Assembly (NCBI GenBank): GCA_045605385.1
Contig: JAZUPW010000042.1
Coordinates: 1-64,000 of the forward strand
DNA length: 64,000 bases
Direction of reading: 5' to 3'
Source of the DNA: SIG607 sp045605385
GTDB taxonomy: Bacteria; Bacillota; Clostridia; Oscillospirales; Acutalibacteraceae
The notes beneath the pieces were generated by a model. That model was given only the letters and a program-made list of their open reading frames with translations. It searched no databases and was not told the origin of the DNA. The position numbers and the translations under genes are program-made. Of the stretch, positions 7,874 through 16,279 are shown one piece after another. Position 1 is the first letter of the stretch, and every line of letters begins with the position of its first letter.

Positions 7874-8722
7874 TTATAGCGCTTTACCTATGAAAAATTC
7901 CAAAAATTGTTTCACATTTCCGTAGGCTGCGGATTTTTTATAGTATAGGCACAGCGTTTGCGTTTCGTTAAAATCAAGCACATCCAAATAACATAAATTT
8001 GATGCAAACTGTTCGTTTCCATCAACTCTCACGACTCCAATCCCAATGCCCGCTTCCACACATTTTTTTGTACAGCTTAAGTCATTGCTCTGAACAACAA
8101 AGTTTGGAGAAAATCCATTTTTTCTGCAAGCATTTACGAATATTTTGGTAAGACCGTTATGCTCTCCAACAGAGATAAACGGCACATTTCTTAGTTCTGC
8201 AAGCATGAGCTTTTTGTTGCACATCGGACTGTTTTGAGAAACACAAAGTTTAACATCTGCCGAGAAAAACTCTACATATTCATACATCGGGTATTTATTG
8301 TTTTTTTCGTCGATAATAATATCATAATCAGAAAAATCTGTCTCATCAAAGTCAAATACCGTTTGGAAAATAGCGTGAGGATTTTTTATTTTATATGCAA
8401 TTATTTTATTGGTCACCTGTTCGCGCAGAGCACATACCAACATTTTTATCCTGCGCCTGTCCGGCTGTTCCCCGGAAATCTGTTGGACTGCGTTGTCCAG
8501 CTTATTAAAAACTTCTTCCAACGCTCCCAGCATCAATTGTCCATTTGCATTTAATTCTATTTTGTTGGATGTGCGTTCAAAAAGATTGGTGTGTAGCTCT
8601 TTTTCCAGCCTTTTTATCGCCGCCGAAACCGATGTTTGCGGCACCATATACTTTTGAGCGGTCTTGGTAAAACTTCCGTTTTTGGCACTTTCATAAAAAT
8701 ATCGTAGTTGCAGCATTTCCAT
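7874..8722 (-). CDS. LysR-family transcriptional regulator
   Basis: This 282-aa protein has an N-terminal LysR winged helix (GSFTKTAQKYMVPQTSVSAAIKRLE) and a shortened effector-binding domain. AAAGGAG precedes the ATG at 8722. It is divergent from the M20 peptidase gene at 8841, and the promoter of that gene lies in the shared 118-bp region, so it probably regulates the peptidase/CapA pair. It may have arisen together with the LysR gene at 5318 by duplication of a spoVT-leader/LysR segment. Confidence 0.85.
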   Translation of the reverse strand: MEMLQLRYFYESAKNGSFTKTAQKYMVPQTSVSAAIKRLEKELHTNLFERTSNKIELNANGQLMLGALEEVFNKLDNAVQQISGEQPDRRRIKMLVCALREQVTNKIIAYKIKNPHAIFQTVFDFDETDFSDYDIIIDEKNNKYPMYEYVEFFSADVKLCVSQNSPMCNKKLMLAELRNVPFISVGEHNGLTKIFVNACRKNGFSPNFVVQSNDLSCTKKCVEAGIGIGVVRVDGNEQFASNLCYLDVLDFNETQTLCLYYKKSAAYGNVKQFLEFFIGKAL

Positions 8723-8790
8723 ATGATCAACTCCTTTAACTACATATTACCACACTTTTAAAGTTAGTGCAACCCAATATAAGACAATTG

Positions 8791-8819
8791 TTTACATTTG
8801 GGCACAATGGGTATATACT
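8791..8819 (+). promoter_or_regulatory. Promoter of the M20 peptidase-CapA operon
   Basis: TTTACA at 8791-8796, a 17-bp spacer and TATACT at 8814-8819 lie 21 bp before the GTG start. Confidence 0.65.
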
Positions 8820-8840
8820 ATAAAAAGGGAGGGAGTTTTT

Positions 8841-9977
8841 GTGAACGAGAGAATCAAAAAATATATTGCTAAAAATAGTGGGTTGCTATATCAGACATTA
8901 AAGGAGCTTTGCCTGATCTCTGCGCCCTCCCATTTTGAGCATAAGCGCGCAGAATATTGCAAAAATTGGCTGGAGGAGCATGGAGCAAAGAGCGTTCATA
9001 TTGACGAAGCGCTAAATGTGATTTTTCCGATAAACTGCAATGACAGTAACGAGATCACAGTTTTTGCGGCTCATACGGACACGGTTTTTTCCGATAAGGA
9101 GCCGATGCCTTATTGCGATGACGGCGAAAAGATTTTCTGTCCGGGTGTGGCCGACGATACCGCGAGTGTTGTTATTTTGTTGCTCACGGCAAAGTATTTT
9201 ATAGAAAACAAAATTCTGCCCCAAAAAGGAATTATGTTCGTTTTGAATTCATGTGAAGAAGGGCTTGGCAATCTCAAAGGTGTACGCAAACTCTTTGAAA
9301 GTTTTGAAAACAGGATAAGCGTATTTATCACTCTCGACAGCGTTTTGGATATCATTATAGACCGCGCTGTCGGTTCCGTACGATATGAGGTGTGCGTAGA
9401 AACAGCCGGCGGACACTCCTTTGACAAATTCGGCAACACCAACGCCATCGCGGTATTAAGCAACATTATCAACGAGATTTATAGTATTGAAGTTCCTAAA
9501 AAAGTTGGAACAAAAACTACATATAATGTTGGCACCATTGAAGGCGGAACATCCGTAAATACAATAGCGCAATCGGCAAAAATGCTTTGTGAATACCGCT
9601 CCGACGACAAAGATTGTCTTGCGTATATGCAAGGCGAATTTCAAAAAATTTTCGACAGAGCAGCCGAAACAGCAACGGTAACGGTTCGTTCCGTTGGCAA
9701 TCGCCCTTGCGGCGATATCGACTACGATAGAATTGAAACTTTGAAAAGAGTGGCAGTACCTATTATTGAAGATGCGATAGGAAAAACAGTTGCTTTTAGA
9801 AGTGGTTCTACCGATTGTAACATTCCGCTAGCGCTAGGCGTTGCGGCACTTTGTATCGGCACAGATATCCACCAAAAGACCCACACTCGCGAGGAATGGA
9901 TCGACAAAAAGTCTATAAAGACCGGTCTTCTGATAACGATAAAAACCAGTATAACATTGACAGAGGTAATCTTATGA
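8841..9977 (+). CDS. M20-family metallopeptidase / amidohydrolase
   Basis: The 378-aa protein belongs to the M20 zinc-dependent exopeptidases and deacylases. The metal ligands are in order: AAHTDTVF (His and Asp), PGVADDTAS (bridging Asp), NSCEEGLG (general-base Glu and ligand Glu), and a late His near GTDIHQKTHT. The central dimerisation domain (ETAGGHSFDKFGN) is also present. The start is GTG 8841 after GGGAGGGAG. Its stop overlaps the CapA start by 4 bp (ATGA), indicating translational coupling. Dipeptides, acyl-amino acids or gamma-glutamyl peptides are plausible substrates. Its codons seem richer in G+C than those of nearby genes, fitting separate acquisition. Confidence 0.85.
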   Translation: MNERIKKYIAKNSGLLYQTLKELCLISAPSHFEHKRAEYCKNWLEEHGAKSVHIDEALNVIFPINCNDSNEITVFAAHTDTVFSDKEPMPYCDDGEKIFCPGVADDTASVVILLLTAKYFIENKILPQKGIMFVLNSCEEGLGNLKGVRKLFESFENRISVFITLDSVLDIIIDRAVGSVRYEVCVETAGGHSFDKFGNTNAIAVLSNIINEIYSIEVPKKVGTKTTYNVGTIEGGTSVNTIAQSAKMLCEYRSDDKDCLAYMQGEFQKIFDRAAETATVTVRSVGNRPCGDIDYDRIETLKRVAVPIIEDAIGKTVAFRSGSTDCNIPLALGVAALCIGTDIHQKTHTREEWIDKKSIKTGLLITIKTSITLTEVIL

Positions 9978-11281
9978 AATTTGCTGTAGCAGGCGATATA
10001 GCGGTTCAACGGAGAATTCATAAAGAGGGTTCCGGCTTTTCTGAAATTTGTGAATATTTGTGCAAGGCAGATGTCCGTTATGCCAACCTGGAAACTACTC
10101 TGCACCGTGGAGAGTATTATGCCAACCAGTTCAGCGGCGGAAGTTACCTCCGTGCAGATCCCGAGACGATGGAGGATGTAAAAGCCTACGGTTTCAATAT
10201 GCTGAGTTTTGCCAACAACCACTCCATGGATTTTGACCGTGGCGGGCTTATGGCAACCAAAAAGACCGTGGACGAATACGGTGTTGTAAATGCCGGTGTT
10301 GGTGCAAATTTAGATGAAGCCGCAGCCCCTGCTTACCTGGAAACACCTCACGGCAGAGTAGCATTGATCGCAGTCGTGTCCACAATGGGAACACCTTTAT
10401 CTGCAAGTGGCTCTGCTATGGCAGGGAAACAGTCTCGCCGTTTTCCCGGCCGCCCCGGTGTAAACGGTTTGCGAATAGATGAACATATCGAAGTCACAGA
10501 AGAGCAATTGAAAGCCATACGGCAAATCGGTACACTTAGCAAGGTCAACGCGCAAAAAGATATTGAGCGCGCAGAAGGTTATTTCCCTGCCTTACCAGAA
10601 GGTACGGCTGTTTTGAAAGACTTACAATTTCGCCTGGGTAATACCACTCGTTATATAACATCGCCCAACAAAGAAGATATGCTTCGGGTTGAAAAAGCTA
10701 TATATGAAGCGCAAGTGCAGGCAGATTACATTTTGGTAGCTATCCATTCTCATGAAATCAGCGGAGACAGCAAAGAGCAACCCGCCCAATTTTTGGAGGA
10801 ATTTGCACACCGTTGTATTGACGCTGGGGCGCACGCAATAATCGGCCATGGTCCCCATTTGCTTCGACCTTTGGAAATTTATAAAAATCGACCTATTTTT
10901 TATTCGTTAGGAGATTTTGTCATTCATCTTGAAAGCATTGCCTTTGCTCCGGAAGAAATGTACGCAAAGCAGGGTCTCAACAGCGATCATACACTACGGG
11001 AGGTTTTCTATAATCGCAGTGCCAACTATACGCGTGGTCTTATGCGCGATCACCGAATGTTTGAAGCTGTGATTCCCTATTTTGAAATGGAAAATGGTGA
11101 ATTAACAAAATTGGAATTAATGCCGATCGAGTTGCATTTTGATGAGCCGATATGGAAACGCGGCAATCCTTGTTTTTCCAAGAAACACGGAATCATTGAA
11201 CGTTTGGCAGAAATATCCGGACCTTACGGTACAAAAATTTCCGCAGACAGCCGAGGATATGGAATCGTCGATTTGAAGTAG
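9974..11281 (+). CDS. CapA-family metallophosphatase-like protein (poly-gamma-glutamate type)
   Basis: The true start is ATG 9974, in the stop of the M20 gene, with AGAGGT upstream. The 435-aa chain starts MKFAVAGDI and carries the CapA metallophosphatase-like signatures: ANLETTL, FANNHSMDF, IAIHSHE-like YILVAIHSHEIS and GHGPHLLRPLE followed by SLGDFV. CapA/PgsA proteins take part in poly-gamma-glutamate synthesis or transport, and many homologues have unknown hydrolase roles. No signal peptide or membrane anchor is visible, which argues against a capsule-export role. Coupling with a peptidase suggests joint processing of a gamma-linked peptide. Base composition again differs from the neighbours. 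Confidence 0.8.
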   Translation: MKFAVAGDIAVQRRIHKEGSGFSEICEYLCKADVRYANLETTLHRGEYYANQFSGGSYLRADPETMEDVKAYGFNMLSFANNHSMDFDRGGLMATKKTVDEYGVVNAGVGANLDEAAAPAYLETPHGRVALIAVVSTMGTPLSASGSAMAGKQSRRFPGRPGVNGLRIDEHIEVTEEQLKAIRQIGTLSKVNAQKDIERAEGYFPALPEGTAVLKDLQFRLGNTTRYITSPNKEDMLRVEKAIYEAQVQADYILVAIHSHEISGDSKEQPAQFLEEFAHRCIDAGAHAIIGHGPHLLRPLEIYKNRPIFYSLGDFVIHLESIAFAPEEMYAKQGLNSDHTLREVFYNRSANYTRGLMRDHRMFEAVIPYFEMENGELTKLELMPIELHFDEPIWKRGNPCFSKKHGIIERLAEISGPYGTKISADSRGYGIVDLK

Positions 11282-11385
11282 TCACAAACTCCGGCTAAGT
11301 GCAATAGTAAAATAAAGGTAGACACATGGGAAACCACCATGTATCTACCTTTTTCTTATGCTAAAATATAATAGGAGGTATCAAA

Positions 11386-11751
11386 ATGAAAAAAGGACAA
11401 AAGAAACGAGTATGGACAAAAGAACAAAAATTAGAAATCATAGGCAAACATTTAAACGAGCATATTTCCGTACGAAATCTCGAAAAGGAATATAACGCAG
11501 ATAGAAGTATGATCTGCCATTGGTTAAGGGACTACGGAAAATATGGAGAAGCTGCCTTTAATTCTAAAGGACATCCAGGGAATCCTTTTGCAGCATTACA
11601 CACAAGCAAGAGCTTGACCGAAACAGAAAAATTAAGATTGCAACTAATAAAATTGGAAATAGAAAACGAACGATTAAAAAAAGGATACCAAGTGAAAGGA
11701 GTTGGTGCAAACAAGGAGTTCGTTTCTTTAAAAGGTGCGAATACGAAATAA
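11386..11751 (+). CDS. IS3-family transposase OrfA
   Basis: The 121-aa protein has a helix-turn-helix near the N-terminus (RNLEKEYNADRSMICHWLRDYG) and a C-terminal leucine-zipper-like helix (LRLQLIKLEIENERL), the standard OrfA design for end recognition. TAGGAGG precedes the ATG. Near its 3' end lies a slippery heptamer that can shift ribosomes into orfB. Confidence 0.9.
   Translation: MKKGQKKRVWTKEQKLEIIGKHLNEHISVRNLEKEYNADRSMICHWLRDYGKYGEAAFNSKGHPGNPFAALHTSKSLTETEKLRLQLIKLEIENERLKKGYQVKGVGANKEFVSLKGANTK
11727..11733 (+). promoter_or_regulatory. Probable -1 ribosomal frameshift site
   Basis: T TTA AAA in the orfA frame is a canonical slippery heptamer. A -1 slip enters the orfB frame, which is open across this point and leads without a stop into the DDE transposase. 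Confidence 0.65.
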
Positions 11752-11777
11752 TATATTCATTAAAAGATAAATATAGT

Positions 11778-12602
11778 GTGAATTTTCTTTGTGAGGTAAT
11801 GCTAGTTAACCGTTCTGGATACTACAAATGGTTAGCAAGAAAAGATAAGCCAAATAGATACGAACAGGATAGAATAATACTTACAGAATTATTGTTAGAA
11901 CAACATAAAAAGCACAAAACAAAAGGTTACCATTATCTTGCTAATCTAATTCGTAATGAAACCGGTTGGGTTTTCTCGGACAACTTAGCACACAAATGTT
12001 GTAAATTAGCAGGCATACGTTTTAAAACCAAGCGTGGCAGAAAAATTGCAGGTAGGGAAAATATTAAATTTCCCAATATAATTAAAGGTGATTGGAGTGC
12101 AACTAAACCTTTGGAAATTGTTGTATCAGATATGACCTGTATTAAACATAAAGGTATCAGATGTGAATGGACCTATCTTTTGGATGTATTTAATAACGAA
12201 ATTATTGCAAGCTCGGTAACTAATAAAGTTGGTAGCAGTCTACCGTATTATCATTGCTTAGAATATTTAATAGAGAAAAAGAAAGAGCAGACCTACCCGG
12301 TCTCACTTCACACCGACCAAGGTAGCGTCTACTCATCAGCAGGCTTTTACCAAACCCACAAAGATTATACTAATATAATACGCTCTAAGTCAAGAGCCGG
12401 AACTCCAACAGATAATCCAATTATTGAATCCTTAAATGGTTGGATAAAAGAAGAAATGAGAATAGATTTCAATTTAAAAGCCGTCGATGGTATACCCTCG
12501 TTCATTGAAAAGTATGTTCATTACTTCAACAACGAAAGATTATCTTACAAACTTAATTACAAAACCCTTGTTCAATATAGAATCGAACAAGGGTTTGAAT
12601 AA
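11778..12602 (+). CDS. IS3-family transposase OrfB (DDE integrase core)
   Basis: This frame encodes a HTH_21-like segment (KTKGYHYLANLIRNETG) followed by the rve integrase core. The catalytic residues are Asp in VVSDMTCIKH, Asp in LHTDQGSVYSS and Glu in NPIIESLNGWIKEE; the tail HYFNNERLSYKL is also typical. The GTG at 11778 has no convincing ribosome site and the frame is open upstream, so the active OrfAB protein is probably made by frameshifting at 11727-11733. All catalytic residues are present, so the element may be active. Confidence 0.85.
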   Translation: MNFLCEVMLVNRSGYYKWLARKDKPNRYEQDRIILTELLLEQHKKHKTKGYHYLANLIRNETGWVFSDNLAHKCCKLAGIRFKTKRGRKIAGRENIKFPNIIKGDWSATKPLEIVVSDMTCIKHKGIRCEWTYLLDVFNNEIIASSVTNKVGSSLPYYHCLEYLIEKKKEQTYPVSLHTDQGSVYSSAGFYQTHKDYTNIIRSKSRAGTPTDNPIIESLNGWIKEEMRIDFNLKAVDGIPSFIEKYVHYFNNERLSYKLNYKTLVQYRIEQGFE

Positions 12603-12635
12603 TTGGTGGTTTTCACTGTCTACTTTTACTTGACA

Positions 12636-13145
12636 AGTTCAACCAAATGGTGGTGTTAAAAATTATCGTAAATTTTTGATGAAATTCCGATTTTAATTTA
12701 ACGTCAATTCCCGCATCTTTTAATACAGATACATTTTCAACAATAGACGCGTTTGTATAGTTGACAAAAAAGCCCATTGGTCAGGATAGATGACAAAATT
12801 ATCATCAACAAATTCGCTATTGTTATTTTTGCTGGCAAGACCTTCTAAAGGTAGCGCTATCAGATTACCGAAACCACCCTTTGGCATAGTATCTTGGTTT
12901 GGAAAAAGACGATCATATGATGTAAACTTAATCTTACTTTGATTTTCCATTGATATGGTTAAAAGCCCACTTCCCAATTTTCTTGCAACCGCAGCTTCAA
13001 TAGGATCATTGAAAAATATCCAAACATGTGCACCGTGCCCTGAACGAGAACGCTCAATATATGCAGGTTTATTGTTTTTAATACAAGTGGTTTTAAATGC
13101 AAGTCGATGCTTTTTAAAATTAGAGCCATCAATGATAGTTAAAAG
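12636..13145 (-). pseudogene. Remnant of a TOTE-type primase/helicase conflict protein
   Basis: Reading leftward from 13145, the frame encodes an archaeo-eukaryotic-primase-like block (IERSRSGHGAHVWIFFNDP, then KLGSGLL and SYDRLFPNQDTMPKGGFGN, then YPDQWAFLS). At about 12765 the similarity jumps frame to a phospholipase-D-like or helicase C-terminal block (ASIVENVSVLKDAGIDVKLK, SEFHQKFTII). This matches the ends of TOTE conflict-system proteins from which the central helicase has been deleted. The 5' end is missing next to the DeoR gene and the 3' end is cut by the IS3 element. No function is expected. Confidence 0.7.
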
Positions 13146-13148
13146 ATA

Positions 13149-13913
13149 TTATTTGACATTTATAACGGTTATGCCGTTATCGTATAATACATTATTTTCA
13201 TTTTTATCGGGTTTGTAGGTGGTGACAATAAAATCAGCAGTCGACAGATCGGAAATTTTTGCCATAGCATTTCGTCCGAATTTACTTTGGTCGGCGGCTA
13301 TTATGCTCACACTCGATTGTTCGAGCATTTGCCTGTCAACATCAATTTCCTCATTATAATAGGTTGAAAAGCCTCCGTTAAAATCAATTCCATCCACAGA
13401 TAAAATTAATTTATCAGCATAATATTTCCTGAGAATCGATGTAGCATCGGAACCAAAAGTAAATTGGTATTTTGAATTTACCGAACCACCAATGAGAACA
13501 ATGTTAAAATTTGGGTTAGCAGATGCTTCCAGTGCAATTGAGATGGAATTTGTGATAATATTAAGGTGGTATTCTGCTGGCAAATGTCTGAAAACAAGAA
13601 GTGTAGTAGTCCCTGCGTTGAGCATAACTGTATCATTAGGTTCAATCATTAGGGCGATTTTTTTGGCAATAATATCTTTTTCTATATGGTTTGTTTCTAA
13701 GCGCTGATTAAAGTTCATACTGCAATAGGGTTTGTAGGAACTTATTGCACCGCCGTGAGTACGAGTGAGTAAACCTTTGCTTTCCATATCCGTAAGGTAA
13801 TTTCTAACTGTAACCTCAGATACTTCAAATAACTGACTTAAGGTTGCGACTCTTACTGAGCCATCTCTTCTTATTAAATCCAAAATTTGTTGCTTTCTGC
13901 TTTCGGATACCAC
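13149..13913 (-). CDS. DeoR/GlpR-family sugar-operon repressor
   Basis: The protein has an N-terminal DeoR helix-turn-helix (ATLSQLFEVSEVTVRNYLTDME followed by RTHGGA) and a C-terminal DeoR sensor domain that binds a sugar phosphate (NAGTTTLL, VLIGGSVN, ADKLILSVDGID). The frame opens further upstream, but GGAGTGG lies just before the GTG at 13913, giving the usual start MVSESRKQQIL and about 254 aa. It is divergent from the carbohydrate operon at 14137-22380 and is its likely repressor, released by a phosphorylated intermediate. Confidence 0.85.
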   Translation of the reverse strand: MVSESRKQQILDLIRRDGSVRVATLSQLFEVSEVTVRNYLTDMESKGLLTRTHGGAISSYKPYCSMNFNQRLETNHIEKDIIAKKIALMIEPNDTVMLNAGTTTLLVFRHLPAEYHLNIITNSISIALEASANPNFNIVLIGGSVNSKYQFTFGSDATSILRKYYADKLILSVDGIDFNGGFSTYYNEEIDVDRQMLEQSSVSIIAADQSKFGRNAMAKISDLSTADFIVTTYKPDKNENNVLYDNGITVINVK

Positions 13914-13944
13914 TATAACCACTCCAAAATTTTCTTCTGTTTTT

Positions 13945-13974
13945 AATGTAACATACAGATTATTTTTTGTCAAG
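13945..13974 (-). promoter_or_regulatory. Promoter of the deoR-type gene
   Basis: On the minus strand TTGACA (13974-13969), a 17-18 bp spacer and TACATT (13950-13945) precede the regulator. The rest of the divergent region up to 14136 is AT-rich and should contain the operator; a TATAAT at 14079-14084 may serve the operon. Confidence 0.55.
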
Positions 13975-14136
13975 TGAGCTTGAAAGTGGTTTCGAATGAC
14001 ATTCATTTCATAAAAAAAAGAAAGATAAAAGCAAAAATTATATATTGACATTTATATTCTATAGGTGTAAACTAAAAATATAATGTTCTATAAGCGTTAC
14101 CGATTAAATATTTGTATCAAAAAGGAGTTTTTTAAA

Positions 14137-15630
14137 ATGGAAAAAGTTTTAATTGGTTGGGCGGAAGAAAGCCTTGTGCCTAGTAAAAAAGTATCCTTGT
14201 CAGGACAATTTTTTGAAAGAATTTCAGAGTATGTTGAATCGGAAATCACAGCTACTGCTATGGCTGTAGAAGCTGACGGTGACTGTATGATTTTAGTGTC
14301 CTGTGACCTTACAGGAATTAATACTTACGTTTTGGAAAAGACCAGAAAGAAGTTTACTGTTTTGTGTCCGGAAGTTGATCCTAAAAAAATTATCTTAGCA
14401 GCGACTCATACACATACATCGCATACATTATGTACAGGTGTTGCCAGTGGAACTTTCGTTAATATAAAAAATCTTTTAAATGAATTTCTACCTGAAGAAA
14501 ATCTTTATGAGGAATTAGTAAAACCTAATGAGAGTGTTATTACACCTGAAGAAGCTACGGAATTTGTAACAGATAGGATAGCACTTGCGGCTAAAAATGC
14601 TTGGGAGAACAGAGCGGTTTCTTATTTCACTAATGAATTCGGCAGAGCGGCAGTTGGTATGTGCCGCAGAGTTTCTTATGATGATGGTACTTCTCAGATG
14701 TGGGGTGATACCAACACTGCAAACTTTGTTGCGCTTGAAGGCGGTAATGATTCAGGTGTTGAGCTTATTTATACATATGATGAAAACAAAAAATTAACAG
14801 GTGTTGTAGCGAATATTGCTTGTCCTGCACAGATTTTAGAGCAAAGAAGCTTTATTTCAGGAGACTATTGGGGTAGAACAAAAAATATTTTACGCGAAAA
14901 GTTGGGCGAAAATATTTTCCTTTTGGGCCTTTGCGGAGCTGCAGGTGACCAGTGTCCGAGAGACCTTGTTCGTTGGGTAGAGCCTGAAACCCCGATTGAT
15001 GATCCAAATGTTAAAAGACCTAACCCCATTAACAGAAAAGCCGACCCTTCTATGTATGATATTAGCGGTTGTAATCGTGTGGGTAAAAGAATTGCAAACG
15101 AAATAATCTCTGTTTACGAGGAAATTACCGACCTTCAGGACGAGGCTGTATTTGTTCATCAGGTAAAACAACTTGACTTGCCGTTTCGTAAGGCTACAAT
15201 AGCAGAATATAATAATGCTGTTCGTGAGATTGAGTATTATGTTCAGCAGAATAAGGGTAAAGGTGCCTTTAATTTTGAGGATAAGGCAAAGCTTCACGTT
15301 CATTTAGGAACAATACTACGTTTCCGCGAACAACAAGAAAAAGAAATTTTCTCGATTGAAAGTCACATAATTCGTTTTGGTGATATTGCATTTACTACTA
15401 ATCCGTTTGAATTGTTTCTTGATTTCGGTAATAGAATGAAAGCCAGAAGCAAGGCGAAGCAGACCTTTATAATTCAACTTTGTTGCGGTGCCGCCGGTTA
15501 TCTACCTACTGAAAAAGCGGAAAAAGCAGGTCACTATAGTGCATATATTTCAAGCGGTAATGTAGGACACGAGGGCGGAGATATTTTAGTTAGAAATACA
15601 ATTTCTGAAATCAATAAAATGTTTGATTGA
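14137..15630 (+). CDS. Neutral/alkaline ceramidase-like (N-terminal domain) protein
   Basis: The start is ATG 14137, placed by AAAGGAG a few bases upstream. The 497-aa protein resembles the non-lysosomal ceramidase superfamily: SCDLTGIN and AATHTHTSHT (a histidine cluster able to bind metal), then YWGRTKN and CGAAGDQCPR. No signal peptide is present, unlike secreted ceramidases. Such cytoplasmic homologues occur in bacterial carbohydrate loci and are mostly uncharacterised. As first gene of the operon it may deacylate or hydrolyse the incoming substrate; that is inference. Confidence 0.65.
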   Translation: MEKVLIGWAEESLVPSKKVSLSGQFFERISEYVESEITATAMAVEADGDCMILVSCDLTGINTYVLEKTRKKFTVLCPEVDPKKIILAATHTHTSHTLCTGVASGTFVNIKNLLNEFLPEENLYEELVKPNESVITPEEATEFVTDRIALAAKNAWENRAVSYFTNEFGRAAVGMCRRVSYDDGTSQMWGDTNTANFVALEGGNDSGVELIYTYDENKKLTGVVANIACPAQILEQRSFISGDYWGRTKNILREKLGENIFLLGLCGAAGDQCPRDLVRWVEPETPIDDPNVKRPNPINRKADPSMYDISGCNRVGKRIANEIISVYEEITDLQDEAVFVHQVKQLDLPFRKATIAEYNNAVREIEYYVQQNKGKGAFNFEDKAKLHVHLGTILRFREQQEKEIFSIESHIIRFGDIAFTTNPFELFLDFGNRMKARSKAKQTFIIQLCCGAAGYLPTEKAEKAGHYSAYISSGNVGHEGGDILVRNTISEINKMFD

Positions 15631-15660
15631 ACTTTTAGTAAATGATTGGAATGGTGATTT

Positions 15661-16254
15661 ATGAAAAAAGAATCGCTTGAACAAATGTTGCAAGTATATT
15701 CCATCGAAAAGGAATGTATTGAAAGAATGGCAGACTTTTTCGATGAGGAGGCATATTCAAAAGCAGTAGATTTGCTAAAAAACGCCGAGCGTATCGGTGC
15801 TACGGGTTGCGGGCACAGCGGAATTATCTGTCAGCACTTTGCACACTTAATGTGCTGTATAGATGAACCTGCAAGGTTTATTTCACCTGCTGAGGCGGTA
15901 CATGGTGGAACGGGATTCCTTCAAAAGGATGATGTTTGTGTATTCGCATCTCGCGGTGGTAAAACTAAGGAACTTTTACCTATACTTGATATTTGCAAGG
16001 CAAAGGGAGTTAAGGTAATCACGATAACTGAAAATCTTGAATCACCTTTGGCGGTTGGTGCGGATGTAGTATTAAAGCAGTATGTAAATCGTGAAACCGA
16101 CAAGTACAATTGTCAGGGAACAACATCGTCTACTGCGTTGGCAGTAATCTTCCACGTGCTTCAAACAGCACTTATAGAAGAAACAAGTTTCAAAAACGAG
16201 CAGTTCGCATTAGTGCATCCGGGCGGTGCAGTTGGCGAAAGGCTTAATAAATAA
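15661..16254 (+). CDS. SIS-domain sugar-phosphate isomerase-like protein
   Basis: This 197-aa single SIS domain shows GATGCGHSG and FASRGGKTKELLP, the phosphosugar-binding loops seen in KpsF/GutQ, hexulose-6-phosphate isomerase and GmhA relatives. It has no CBS domains, unlike full-length KpsF. It follows the ceramidase-like gene by 30 bp and its frame runs up to the next gene's ribosome site. It probably isomerises or binds a phosphorylated sugar of the pathway; the exact substrate cannot be deduced. Confidence 0.75.
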   Translation: MKKESLEQMLQVYSIEKECIERMADFFDEEAYSKAVDLLKNAERIGATGCGHSGIICQHFAHLMCCIDEPARFISPAEAVHGGTGFLQKDDVCVFASRGGKTKELLPILDICKAKGVKVITITENLESPLAVGADVVLKQYVNRETDKYNCQGTTSSTALAVIFHVLQTALIEETSFKNEQFALVHPGGAVGERLNK

Positions 16255-16279
16255 AAAATATTTTTTGGAGGAAAACAAA

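Larger units (their letters stand above)
11301..12634 (+). mobile_element. IS3-family insertion sequence
   Basis: The element of about 1334 bp carries orfA and orfB in overlapping frames. Imperfect terminal inverted repeats share GTAAAA, GTAGACA and GAAACCACC blocks. Four-base AAGT flanks (11297-11300 and 12635-12638) fit a target duplication. A hairpin with a T run just inside the left end (about 11316-11355) should stop incoming transcription. It is inserted in the tail of the TOTE-like pseudogene. Confidence 0.75.

Noticed and set aside
7636..7893. 85-codon plus-strand frame
   Set aside because: It runs antisense through the copied spoVT leader and has no ribosome site.
11316..11355. Terminator of capA
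   Set aside because: The hairpin lies inside the insertion sequence end and is better explained as the element's own barrier to incoming transcription, although it may stop capA transcripts too.
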